A stretch of 64,000 nt of DNA, taken from Gari tellinella (lineage: Eukaryota; Mollusca; Bivalvia; Cardiida; Psammobiidae). A program made the position numbers and the translations under genes. The stretch's first letter is position 1, and every line of letters begins with the position of its first letter. The notes beneath the pieces were generated by a model. The model saw nothing but the letters and a program-made list of their open reading frames with translations. It did no database searches and was not told the DNA's origin. Location: positions 88,493,038-88,557,037 of the forward strand of contig OV277856.1 of NCBI GenBank assembly GCA_922989275.2. Reading direction: 5' to 3'. Positions 53,950 through 64,000 of this stretch are shown here, in pieces.

Positions 53950-54153
53950 AAAACAGTACCCAATAAATACTTTTTTTACGCTGTTGATTTATTCCTCCAT
54001 GAAAAAAACAGTTCCAATTTACATAGTCATATGAATGATAGAATCAGAATAAATCTTTTGTTTATCCTAGCAGATAGTAGCCTAAAGGAGGCTGAAAGTA
54101 AAGCAGAATATGCCTGGTCTTCAAAACTAGAAACGGGCTATTGGGTAAAGTGT
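53950..54153. mobile_element. TTAACCCTTT-family MITE lacking half its stem
   Basis: 'acccaataaatactttttttacgc', 'atttattcctcc', 'ctagcagatagtagcctaaaggaggctgaaagtaaagcagaatatgcc', then jumps to 'tggtcttcaaaactagaaacgggctattgggtaaagtgttaa'. The complementary arm of the central stem has been deleted. Confidence 0.7.
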
Positions 54154-54935
54154 TAATTTAAGGCACCTCTTAGGATGAAGGGGTTGGTACACCTACACTA
54201 TCAGGTGTGACTTCTCCTAACAAGCATTTCAGCCATTCAAGGTTGATATCTACAAATATGACTTGATTGTTAACTTGCCATTCAACAGTGTTGATGCACT
54301 GCTCATTCATTAACAGGATTTGTAAACCCCATATTTATGTTTACCACGTGAATTAGTAAATCAGTTGAACCTCAAACCACAGGTTAAATATTTTTACAAG
54401 GCATTTTCAAATCAGTCAAAATGTCTTATGTATTGCCAGCATTCTTGCATAGAAAATCAAACATTATTTCCATTTAGAGTATAAGGCTTAGTGCAAATCA
54501 GGGAAAAACTAAATGAGTTAAAATAAAATAGAAGCTGAGAGCATTTTTTTCCTGTAAGAAAAAAGGTAGCTGTTAAATTATCTATCATCACTCAAGCGTG
54601 TCTTTAAAGTGATCTGAGATTACGCTGTAGGGCAGACACTTATTGTGCTCAGAGCACACTGACATAGCTTTGAATTGTTCAGTTCCTAATTATGAAATGT
54701 ATTTATGAATACAGTGATCTAGAATAAAAATCCCAGTCTTTTTATTATCGTTTTAAGAGCACCAAGGGCAGATCTTATCACAATTAAGCAGGTGTGATTT
54801 TTTGGCACCAAAAATTTAACCCACATATTGTAGGCTTAATCCTTTGAATGATAACTAAAGTCATCCCTCAAAATGTTGTCAGCTTAAATTGTTTAATTTT
54901 TCCATTCTTCTCCACAATTTCAAAACTTAAATCTT
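54154..54935. other. Intron 2 sequence, nothing identified
   Basis: No gene, hairpin or array that I can support in this part of the intron. Confidence 0.35.
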
Positions 54936-54939
54936 ACTG

Positions 54940-55012
54940 AGTGACAAACAGTTTGGATCCAGATCAGGCCCCACAAATGTGGGGCCTGATCTTGATCCGA
55001 ACTATTTGCACA
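54940..55012. mobile_element. Hairpin, 'gatcaggcccca' variant
   Basis: 'gacaaacagtttggatccag' followed by 'atcaggccccaca', loop 'aatg', and the complement 'tgtggggcctgatcttgatccgaactatttg'. Confidence 0.75.
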
Positions 55013-56245
55013 GATTCGTTGAAAGGATTATTACCTTATATGGTATGTTACTACCGTAGACCAGAAGTTGTTGAACTCTTGGGTCTGTCTACACTCAGTC
55101 ATAACAGTTGGCCGCATGAATAAGCTGTTTGTCTCGCCACGCTACAATAATGTTGAATAAACACCCCCAATTCGTCACATAGCCTTACAATCTTTATCAT
55201 AAGGCTAAATCAGAAAATTTCAACATGAGACGTAGATGTATTTTATCAACAGTAAAAATAGTGACCGAAATTGTCATCTGCTACAATGTAACAATATAGT
55301 AAACTCTTCCAACACTGATAATCTGTTGTCTGCTAAACTTCTAAACATGGCAATGTATGTCTTTTAGTTCACACCCCAATTTAAGTAAATAGTCTGTGTG
55401 TTGGACTAACTGTTGTCTGCTTCAACACTTTTGATTTGTAAAATTTATAAATTATTTTTGAAAAACTTATGATTTGATGATAAACCAATTTTGTTGTAAC
55501 ATAAATGACTACCGGTAAGCTGAAAAAACAAGTTTACTGAACTCTTTGCATTCTGAGTATTATTTGTCTGCAACATCAGTAACTGTTACTGTCTCTGCTA
55601 GTGTTCTAAAAATATAAGGAGGCTTGCATTTTATAATAAAGCAAGTGGCTGCTTAAAACAAAACAGTGATACAGAAAGAAAGTAAAATGGAAGCTGACTG
55701 CTTGACTTTTGTTCCAACATGAAATTTCTTAACACAATCAATGTGTCTTCATATAAGTGGTTGAGTAATGCCAGTATTAATTGTAATTATTTTCCAGTTT
55801 TTGGCAAAACATTGGTTAGGTTTGATTTAGTTTAATCTTTTGATTTTATGCGGAAAATGATAAGAATTTCATCATGCTGCAGAAATATGTTTAACTTCTC
55901 AAAATCAGCAATTAAAATGTATGATCTACTCAAGGGCTGAATTTAGATTTTACACCCCTCCCATCGACAGTTATTAAGGGTTTTCTGCACAACTAAAGAC
56001 TCTTAATGCTTTCAAGTCATTTTGTCTGAGTTTATTTCCAAGAAAGATGATACCGGAATTCTGCAAGTTTGATTTCTGATCACATGCTTAAATAAATTTC
56101 TTCTGATATGTGTTCAAACTGTTCAAGAAATTCCAGACAGCTTTAGTTCAGTCAAGTAAACCACAGGTTTAACCACTTTAATTGTTTATACTGATAAACC
56201 TACATTGAGCAGTCAAATCAAAATAACATGATTGTGTATACTTCT
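55013..56245. other. Intron 2 sequence, nothing identified
   Basis: AT-rich. Several 'gtctgc' words but no structured repeat or coding region. Confidence 0.35.
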
Positions 56246-56249
56246 CACT

Positions 56250-56345
56250 GACAGGAGACTGCTTAATACAGGCTAAAAGTAATGCAGAAAGCTCCTTAGG
56301 GAGCTTTCTGCAATACCTTTATCCTGCATTAAGCAAGCACATTTT
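56250..56345. mobile_element. Hairpin, 'aatgcagaaagctcc' family
   Basis: 'gactgcttaatacaggctaaaag', 'taatgcagaaagctccttag', then complement 'ggagctttctgcaatacctttatcctgcattaagcaagc'. A related copy is at 60845-60950. Confidence 0.75.
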
Positions 56346-56507
56346 ATGAACAGATCTGTATGCATTTTCATTGACAGTTCGGTAGACAGAAGTTTGAGTG
56401 TATTTCTGTGCCAATGAAATGTGCAGGTTGGATGATAACATTCTCCAAAACTGCTGATCAGACAGGAGTTAACTCTTCTCATGCTAAATGTGTAACCATG
56501 GTTACCT

Positions 56508-56580
56508 TTGCAAACAGTTTGAATCCAGATGAGATGCCAAGTAACTCAGCGTATCATCTCAGTCCGAACTGTTTTCAGTG
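56508..56580. mobile_element. Hairpin, 'gatcagacgccg' family, diverged
   Basis: 'gcaaacagtttgaatccagatgagatgcc' and 'gtatcatctcagtccgaactgttttcag'. Confidence 0.65.
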
Positions 56581-56880
56581 GACCCTAAATTGAAAGATAT
56601 ATAAGAAAAATCTTAATTTAAGAACGAAAGCAGACTACAGTTGTTGCAGACTGATAATACTACTTGCACACTTGAAGTGTTAATGGACAAGTTTAGGTAC
56701 CTGGCTTGAAATTCATTTCCTCTGGTATCGATACTTGAAGATGAAAAAAGTTGCAATTGGCAATGTAAGGTGTTATTGCTAGTCTTTGGTATGCCGGGAG
56801 GGTGTGTAAGGTTTTCCCAGGGCAGGTAGGCAGATGGTGCCTCTCATTCCATTCTGAATACACCCACTTTTACCTTGCTT

Positions 56881-57138
56881 TAACCCATTACCCCACAAAT
56901 ATGCCTTTTTTACACCTTTCATTTATTCCTCCACTGAAGAAAATAGATCAAATTTAAAACAGTCAAGAATATACAATATAAGAAATATTTTCTATATGCT
57001 AACAGATGATAGCTTAAAGCAGGCTGAAAGTAAAGCAGAATGTGCCTTTAGAAAGGCACATTCTGCTTTACTTTCAACCTGCTTTAAGTAGTCACCTGTT
57101 TTCAAGAGTAGAAACAGGCTATGGGGTAATGGGTTAAG
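56881..57138. mobile_element. Hairpin MITE, TTAACCC family (complete)
   Basis: Ends 'aacccattaccccacaaat' and 'ctatggggtaatgggtt'. Stem at about 57015-57088 (gcaggctgaaagtaaagcag and complement). About 258 bp. Confidence 0.85.
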
Positions 57139-57164
57139 CCTTGCTGCTCCATAGACTGTTTTTA

Positions 57165-57380
57165 ATATTGAAGCCAGGCGGTTGTTTAAAACAGGTTGAA
57201 CGTAAAGCAGAATACTCCTAAAGGAGCAATCTGCTTTAATTTTCAGCCTGCTTTAAGCTAACATTTGCTAGTATGTAGGAACTATTTCTTAAGATGCATA
57301 TTCAGTCAAACTATTTTCTTAAGCAAAGGAATAAATTGAAGGTGTAAAAAGGCATATATATCTATTGGGTAGTGGGTTGA
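57165..57380. mobile_element. TTAACCC-family MITE, reverse orientation, diverged
   Basis: Stem 'acaggttgaacgtaaagcagaatactcctaaaggagcaatctgctttaattttcagcctgc', then 'tatgtaggaactatttcttaag', 'aaggaataaattgaagg', right end 'ctattgggtagtgggtt'. Confidence 0.7.
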
Positions 57381-58070
57381 CAATACAGTTATACTAGTGT
57401 TTAGTCAACAATTAAAGGCAAAACAAAAGCAATTTAGAAAAGATGGAAGCCTTTAATCTGCTATACATTACACAGGTCTGTAAGTCCCTTCTAACTTATA
57501 TTCAACATGCATGATGATCTTACAAAGGCACATGGCTGCTTAATGTAGAACAAAACAATAATTGCAAAAGATCCTAAAGAATAGTAGCCATTACTTTGAT
57601 AAATGTAGTACATCAAAACATGGGTTCAGCAAGTGTAAGAAAAAGTCAAATAACAGAAATAGTTTCAAGCATTCTGGTTCAATATACTATTTAGTTCTGG
57701 TAAGACCTGGTGTTTTGACCCCATCTAGTCAATTTGTGATTAGTGATATAGGGTAAAGCATTGCTTGTAAGATGGTAACAGCCGGCCACTCCAGCACACA
57801 ACACTATTTCTTGCAGGGGCTTAATGGAATTGATATAAGTGATATTGTTCATTATGACTTTATGAGTCAACTTATCCTTAAAACCACTGCAATGAGGACC
57901 CTGGTTTATAAAGACCTTTCCAAACAAAGTAGATTCAGGTCAAGCCATATGCGGGTTTTTTTGTGTGTGGGGGGGGGGGGGATGATCTGAATCCAAACTA
58001 TTTCAGACCCTGTTTCTAATTCTGTTAACATGGAATGCTTTTTATTTTGCTGAAATGTCATGAACATTTA

Positions 58071-58321
58071 TTAACCCTTTACCCAATAGCCTTTTCTAGT
58101 TTTGAAAATAGACGACTTTTTAAAGGAGGTTGAAAGTAAAGCAGAATGCGCCTTAAGGCGCATTCTGCTTTACTTTCAGCCTCCTTCAAACTACCACCTT
58201 CTAGAATAAAGAAAATATTCCTTATGATACATATTCTTTTCTGTATAAATTGGAACTATTTTCTTTAGCGGAGGAATAAACTGAATGCGCTAAAAGGCAC
58301 TTCTATTGGGGAAAGGGTTAA
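58071..58321. mobile_element. Hairpin MITE, TTAACCCTTT family (complete)
   Basis: Ends TTAACCCTTTACCCAATAG and CTATTGGGGAAAGGGTTAA. Stem 58115-58192 (ggaggttgaaagtaaagcag…gcgccttaaggcgc…complement). About 251 bp; the internal order is reversed relative to 7635-7884. Confidence 0.9.
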
Positions 58322-58990
58322 GCAGCCACTAGAATGATATAGATTAATTCAGTGTCATTATGAGAAAATCATGATCCAGACATTTATTCCATTATGCTGG
58401 GTGTTAATTTCTGGTGATACAAAACATCAGGCTATTGAGGGGTTCATATCACACCTAAAGATTGGATTTCTTTGAGTTTCAAAAGAGTTTTAATTAACCC
58501 TCATACTGTGTGAACTCAGGATATGTCCATCTTTTGCTCTCCTGGTGGAGCCATCGGATCTACACTGTCATATTTAAAGGTATATATAATTTGGGACAAA
58601 ACCTTTAAGCACCAATGTAAAATGGTCACTTGTCAGCAAATGGATGAGTCCATTTGAAAATTCAGCATTATTATCAGGGTAATAACAGTCAATACTGAGT
58701 TCAAAGATGGCTTTATATGGGAGTTTAGCTATCTAAAGATAGGCGATAGAAGTAAAGTTAAAATTGCCACCTGTCTTGAAACATTACCAAACACACTCTT
58801 ATTTAAATAGGTTTGGTTGTGTTGTTAAATAATGGTTAAATGATGTATAAACTTTAAAACCAAAGTTGCTATGTAAACAAGATGACAAACCCAAAATGCA
58901 AATAAAGTAATCATGCAATTGCAAGTTATTTTTATTACAGACTTTTCATGGAGTACAGTTAATGTTAACCCATTCAATCCTAGTGATGTA

Positions 58991-59184
58991 CAGTAAAACC
59001 TCTCTATTACGACCAACAAATTAGGGTGTTTACGATAGGTGACCACTTAAAGAAAGGTGACAGTGAAACAGAAAGCTCCTTTAGGAGCTTTCTGTTTCAC
59101 TGTCACCTTGCTTTAAGCTGCCACCTTTCTATTAAACAATCAATTAACCTTCGTTTACGTGGTCGTAATAGCGAGGTTTTACTG
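58991..59184. mobile_element. Hairpin MITE, CAGTAAAACCTC family (copy 5)
   Basis: TA, CAGTAAAACCTCTCTATTAC … GCGAGGTTTTACTG, TA. Central stem 'ggtgacagtgaaacagaaag' around 'ctcctttaggag'. The cleanest copy of the family in the window. Confidence 0.9.
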
Positions 59185-59242
59185 TATATACAATGTACAC
59201 TCCATTTACAAACACAATACCTGCGGACCGGTGAGTGCACTT

Positions 59243-59320
59243 GTTCTATGCAAACAGTATAGACCCAGATCAGAGGGCTCCCATAGGAGCCATCTGATCG
59301 GGGGCTACAATGTTTGTCAT
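59243..59320. mobile_element. Hairpin, 'cagatcagagggctcc' family
   Basis: 'atgcaaacagtatagacccagatcagagggctccca', loop 'tag', complement 'gagccatctgatcgggggctacaatgtttgtcatt'. Confidence 0.75.
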
Positions 59321-59584
59321 TGTTCAAATTCACTTGAAGATGTGTGTATGTTTAGACTGAAATAAAATGTTGGATGCAAAGAATGTTCTTGCTGAACCCA
59401 TTGCATCCAACCGTTGAAAGATTTGCAAACACTTTAAATCTAAGGCAGGTCCATCAAACTGTAGGCTAAATAAATGAAACCAAGATTTTATATCTGCCAA
59501 AATCAACATGAAATACTTGTATTCTCCAAAATTATGCACATGGTGTTTGAGTACACAGGCAGCATCTAGAATATGAAGTTAATC

Positions 59585-59808
59585 TTATCCCCCATAACCT
59601 GTTTCTTGTGTTGAAGACAGATGCCTCTTTGAAGCACATTCAGCTTTACTTTGAAAGTTTCAGTCTGCTCCAAACATCTGCTAGGATAAAGAAAATATGT
59701 ATTATGGTGTATATACTTTTCTATACTGTATAGAATGGAACTTTTTTTTTTCAATGGAGGAATACATAAAAGGCGTGAAAATGTGTATCTATGGAGTAAT
59801 GGGTTAGA
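59585..59808. mobile_element. TTAACCC-family MITE, diverged
   Basis: 'atcccccataacctgtttcttgtgttgaagacag', decayed stem 'gaagcacattcagctttactttgaaag', 'ctgctaggataaagaaaatatg', 'ggaggaatacataaaaggcgtg', right end 'ctatggagtaatgggtt'. Confidence 0.7.
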
Positions 59809-60298
59809 GTGCATGTATCATCATACTCTTATCATGCTAAAATATTGTCTGCTTCAAACATGCAGATTTCTTTTTAATAAATCTGAAGAGCCCCACATGT
59901 ATATGCATGAATTTCATACTATCTGAGTCAGTATTAAATTTGAATTTTTTTTAGCATCTTATCAGGATCCAAACTGTTTACTTATGCACATTGTTACGCT
60001 AAGCAAGCTAAGGGTTAAGAGTATGCACTTGATAGAAGAATGTACTTCATTATCTTTGTATCAGTTCAACTTTAATGGGCAAATGCAAAGATGTGTGCAG
60101 AAAAACACTGTACAAAAAATGTATGGTTTGATTTTTATGCACCAGGCCAAAGAAACAAAACAGATTTATTTTATGACACATCCACCATATACTGCAGTAG
60201 AAAACTACTTCATGAGAAGAAAAAAACATGATATTTCCCTCAATTGTTTGATATTTATGATAATGATGAATCGATCATTTAAGTGTTTTGTGTTATTA

Positions 60299-60498
60299 CA
60301 GGGCTCCAGATAGAAGGGAGTAAACTGAACAAATCAAATATTTTTTCACTTTTCTCTCATTTTAGCATCAATTTCTTTGGTGTACTACTCACTAGAATCG
60401 TCTCAAAAAGACGGTTCTAATGAGTAGTGACACCATAGGGTTTAATCCAGAAATAAAGATTTTAGTTTTTGAAATACTCCCCTTATCTGAAGCTATGT
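60299..60498. mobile_element. Hairpin MITE, 'agggctccagat' family (complete)
   Basis: Left 'cagggctccagatagaaggg', inner 'ctcactagaatcgtctcaaaaagacggttctaatgag', 'acaccatagggttt', right 'actccccttatctgaagct'. About 200 bp. Confidence 0.85.
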
Positions 60499-60844
60499 AG
60501 TTAATCTCTACTTCATAAAGATTTTAACACAAACATTACTTAAATTTATAGGAATATAAGTTTTATTTCTGATAGTTGAGTGCAAGGGGGGGAGGGGGGA
60601 TGCAGAAATGCAGAAAGCTCCTTTTTGGATTAATTTTGTCCTGCATTAAACAGTCCATCTCACTGCGTTTTCATTGAATTAAAGCTGAAATCAGCTTTAA
60701 ATGTAGTATATGACCCAAGATATAGTTACACAGCATAATTATGTAGCAATGTATTACTAGTTATATGTCAGACAGACAATGGTATTTAGTGCACCAGAAA
60801 ACAGTCTAACATGTGGCCATTCTTGAAGGAAACAATGAATTTAT

Positions 60845-60950
60845 TTAAGACCCTTGACAGCTTAATGCAGCACAAAAGTAAAGCAGAAAGCTCATATAGA
60901 AGCTTTCTGCTTAACTTTTGTGCTGCATTAAGCTGCCACCTGTCTGATAT
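60845..60950. mobile_element. Hairpin, 'aatgcagcacaaaagtaaagcag' family
   Basis: 'gacagcttaatgcagcacaaaag', 'taaagcagaaagctcatata' and complement 'gaagctttctgcttaacttttgtgctgcattaagctgccacctgtc'. Very clean stem of about 45 bp. Confidence 0.8.
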
Positions 60951-61477
60951 TTCATCTTCTCTGCAGCGTCTTGGCACAAGAGAAGCTTGTTTGTACCTAT
61001 ACATATGGTACAGATTCTCTCCCGTCTGACAGTATGTAGTTTAACACATGCGGGTAATTGCACATGCATAATCAAGTAACCTTTATCATAAGACAGCCTG
61101 TAGCTAATATATACATGTTCACATGTGCTCATCCCACAGTGGTACAAATTGTGTGCTTATATCTAATAGTGCAGCTGTGCAATTTAACATGACCTTGTGA
61201 TAATCACACTGTCAAACAGCCTTGATCCTGATGAGATGCTGAGTATTTTACTTTTTGAGACTGAAACTATTTTGAAATTATTTTAGAGCAAATTCTGAAT
61301 ATAAAACAGTATCAGTCAACAACTATTGTAGAAACGTTTTTACTTCGCATTCAAAGAGTTAGTTTTCAGTTAACTCTTTCCTCCCTGAAACTTTAAATGG
61401 ACAATTCCAGTTTCCAGTTTAGTCTAGTACATTTCTGACTTTCAAGGGTTGTTTTTGTCAATGTTTGGCATTATGAC

Positions 61478-61545
61478 AAACAGTGAAGACCCTGATCAGA
61501 GGGCTCCTTTCGGAGCCCTCTGATCTGGGTCTTCACTGTTTGCAC
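61478..61545. mobile_element. Hairpin, 'cctgatcagagggctcc' family
   Basis: 'acaaacagtgaagaccctgatcagagggctccttt' followed by complement 'cggagccctctgatctgggtcttcactgtttg'. Near-perfect. Confidence 0.85.
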
Positions 61546-61725
61546 AGGACAAGTATACTATTCACATGTACACTGTTTGAAAAGGACGCCTATAGGCGTG
61601 ACTAGGGTGCAAAGGGTTAATTTTCAGTTCCCTCTTTGTTGATTCTGTTGATTCATTCTATAAGGCATACTACAGGTTTTATGTAACCTAGCTTTCCCCA
61701 AGAGTCAAAGTACAAATCATCTATA

Positions 61726-61872
61726 CAGGGCTCCAGATCAGTATTTCAAAAGGTAAAAACTTAATCTCTTTGAGACGATTCTAATTAGTAGTTACACCAT
61801 AGGATTTCATACTGAAATGAGCGAGCAAGTGTTGGGATTTGCTTGGTTTACTCCCTCTTATCTGGAGCCCTG
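61726..61872. mobile_element. MITE, 'agggctccagat' family, left half shortened
   Basis: 'cagggctccagatcagtatttcaaaagg', 'tctctttgagacgattctaattagtagttacaccatagg', right 'actccctcttatctggagccctg'. The left arm of the inner palindrome is lost. Confidence 0.75.
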
Positions 61873-62112
61873 TCTATATCCGTAGCTTTAAGCTGACACC
61901 AATATCCAATGACATGAATGAATATTCATTATGCAGTGGAAGAGGTAAAGGCGTCCCATTGCGCTTATGTGGAGGAATAGGACAAACAATTTTATTTTTT
62001 TTTAATTTTTATTAAGAATTCACCAGTTTTTAGTTTTCACCAGTTTTTTACCTACAATTGTGTAACATGTATCTATTGATATTGTAACCCTCCCCATGTT
62101 TTGTACATGTAG

Positions 62113-62148
62113 AATTCGAGAAAAGAAGAAGATGCAAAATGGTTTCCG
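62113..62148 (+). CDS. Probable 36-bp microexon of the PDZ-LIM gene
   Basis: Bounded by acceptor tacatgtag and donor gtaagt. Incoming phase 2 from the exon at 50531 gives AG+A (Arg), then IREKKKMQNGF and two bases of the next codon, so the frame is kept and the exon is a multiple of 3. That makes it suitable for alternative inclusion. It lies after an 11.4-kb intron. The splice sites and phase are seen directly; membership of this gene is inference, since so short an exon could occur by chance. Confidence 0.5.
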
Positions 62149-62389
62149 GTAAGTCCCCTGGCTGTGATGGCGGCTGGGCTATGTAGACTATGGAATGTGT
62201 GTCGTTTTTTCTTACCTAGTTAATGACATGAAACAGTGATGAAATGTATGTGTAGTTGACTTTATTTGTTGCTCCTATTTTGTTGTAGCACTTGCTGATT
62301 CGGCAATTATGTGAGACTTTCCCTTTCAACATTTATGACCTCACTCAGTTCTTTATCACTTTGAATATTTGAAATAAGTTTTCAAGACA

Positions 62390-62462
62390 TTTGCAAAAAC
62401 TTCGGATTCAGATTAGATGCTAAATAATACGACATCTGAGCAGGATCCAAAATGTTTGTTTG
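62390..62462. mobile_element. Hairpin, 'gatcagacgccg' family, decayed
   Basis: 'gcaaaaacttcggattcagattagatgc' and 'acatctgagcaggatccaaaatgtttgtttgc'. Confidence 0.55.
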
Positions 62463-63460
62463 CTACTTGTATTTCTGCAGATGTAAATCAGAATAGTAAA
62501 ATTTAGCACTAAAGCAAACAACATTTTGAGATATCATTTATGCAACATTCAAAGAGTTTCTTTATAAAGTGTGTAATCTTTGATGTAGTTTTTCTTTTTC
62601 TATGCGAGTTAAAGGGAAAGACTTACAGAATTGCTGATGAGAACGATAGCTGTTTATATAGAGGGTAGAAAACAAGAATGTTTCTATATCAGTAATGTTG
62701 ATATACCCTGTAGCTACATCATGTATATAACTATAATCATGATTATTATACAGCATTTTATGTTGTGTAGGTTTGACCATCTCCATCTTGCGTAAGTATT
62801 TGTAAAGCTGAATGCCCCACGCCCAACAACCCCCATCTGTTCATGGTTGAAGTGATCATTACGTCTATGTGATTTATCATGAAGTTTTTCTCTCCGATGT
62901 TGTAAATGTCCACAGCCTTTTTTTATTCCAAAAAATGGCTGATCACTAACTGTGGAGTTAAGAGGGAATATTAGTTAGTTTTGTAAGACTTAGACCAAGG
63001 TGGATCTTCTGAAATCCCGTACTGATAGTAATTTCATTGATCAATGTATTTGATTGGTTTGTTATGGGACTAATATTGATTTCACGAGTTGTTTATTTCA
63101 TAATGAATACTATTCTAGTTATAAGCATGTCAGTAACCATTTATTGACATCATAAATTGTTTTACAATTAAGGTGGTTGGGAATGGATTTGTTCTATAAA
63201 AGAATTGAGGTATCATTCTTAGTTGTCAATTTTCAATCATCTGAACTGCACCAACAAGAACTTTAATTGAGCAAAAACTAATGGCAGCCCAAATATCCCA
63301 TTTTGGTTTCATGTTTTGTATTTGGAAATAACTGATAACCTTCAATTTTTGTATGCACAATATGGGGATAAAATCTATTGGGATAGAGATAAATACCATA
63401 AAAGAAGTTGTGTCTAAATCGTATGAAGCAGAAATTCAATGAATGTCTTGAGGCAGGTAT
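62463..63460. other. Intron sequence after the microexon, nothing identified
   Basis: No exon with convincing splice sites and a PDLIM-like product is visible between 62149 and the window end. No structured repeat until about 63465. Confidence 0.35.
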
Positions 63461-63464
63461 ATAG

Positions 63465-63560
63465 TTGCTTCATGTATTACAAAATGTATTACAAAAGTAA
63501 TGCAGAAAGTTTCTTAAGAGGCACTTTCCTTTACTTTTGCCACCACATAAAAAAAATAGT
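63465..63560. mobile_element. Decayed hairpin, 'aatgcagaaag' family
   Basis: 'acaaaagtaatgcagaaagtttcttaagaggcactttcctttacttttgccaccaca': partial arms only. Confidence 0.5.
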
Positions 63561-63933
63561 CTGAATTAAGTTAATTGATTTCCGTATTTGTTTCAATTTA
63601 CAATACAAGGACATGGATCCACTTTGTGTCACATTGTTTTTGATAGGATGAAATAACAGATTGATTGTTTGATGAGTTTTCCTTTGTGATTGTCCAAGTA
63701 GGAAGCAAAGTGATGGATCATTAACTGTGCATGCTAAGTGTGGATGTGTTCTTGGCAGTCGTAGAGATTACTCATTCAATAATCTATTGTTGAAACATTA
63801 CTTTCATTAACATGATGAGAGCCAGTTAACTCATTCACCCAGGACACTTTTAATGGACAACTCCAATTTCCGATTAAGCCTAGTCTATTTATGATTATTT
63901 TGGGTTGTTTTCTGCAATATATTGCTAAATAAC

Positions 63934-64000
63934 AAACAGTACAGACCCTGATCAGAGGGCTCCTTTAGGAGCTGTTTGATCAGGATCTTCACTATCTGCA
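63934..64000. mobile_element. Hairpin, 'cctgatcagagggctcc' family, cut by window end
   Basis: 'aacaaacagtacagaccctgatcagagggctccttta' then 'ggagctgtttgatcaggatcttcactatctgc'. Complement of the copy type at 61478-61545; continues beyond the window or ends at its edge. Confidence 0.75.

Noticed and set aside
57969..57981. G-run as a G-quadruplex
   Set aside because: It is a single run of G without the additional runs needed for an intramolecular quadruplex nearby.

Overview
This is AT-rich nuclear DNA from an intron-containing animal. The bivalve-mollusc-like repeat landscape (CR1/L2-type LINE remnants, tRNA-derived SINEs, dense palindromic MITEs, TIR elements with internal tandem repeats) suggests a mollusc, but that is inference and no species marker is present. 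There are no bacterial operons, rRNA genes or CRISPR arrays. Only one recognised host gene is present: the 5' part of a PDZ-LIM (PDLIM/Zasp/Enigma) gene on the + strand from about 48.7 kb to beyond the window. Two PDZ exons and a probable 36-bp microexon are spread over 13.4 kb. A second intact single-exon reading frame (36559-37425, 288 aa, basic and coiled-coil-like) is unassigned.

Layout. 1-4.3 kb: palindromic MITEs, including one nested in another. 4.3-7.6 kb: a 24-bp minisatellite split by a 5'-truncated LINE whose RT reading frame is still open. 7.6-13.2 kb: MITEs, older interspersed repeats and quiet DNA. 13.3-16.9 kb: a 3.6-kb element with 1.1-kb terminal inverted repeats, a 5-bp target duplication and a decayed spliced gene. 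17.3-18.9 kb: a 1.6-kb TIR element built around five 188-bp tandem repeats. 19.3-29.0 kb: a 9.7-kb element with 9-bp target duplication and long arms made of ~185-bp units; inside one arm sits a complete 3.86-kb element, also with a 9-bp duplication, carrying a Ulp1-type cysteine protease with a partial PHD finger. Further insertions lie inside both, and uninterrupted sites in the partner arms let the order of insertion be read. 29.3-33 kb: three LINE remnants around a large foldback. 33-48 kb: MITEs, the 288-aa ORF, tRNA-like sequences and a decayed LINE. 48.7-64 kb: the PDZ-LIM gene, whose introns are filled with the same hairpin families.

The least expected signal is a pair of 29- and 32-bp near-perfect palindromes, each flanked by 7-bp direct repeats. 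Their CAGRGAC ends match those of the 1.6-kb element, which also has a 7-bp duplication. They look like extremely short mobile palindromes. All calls are from reading the sequence; no database search was run.
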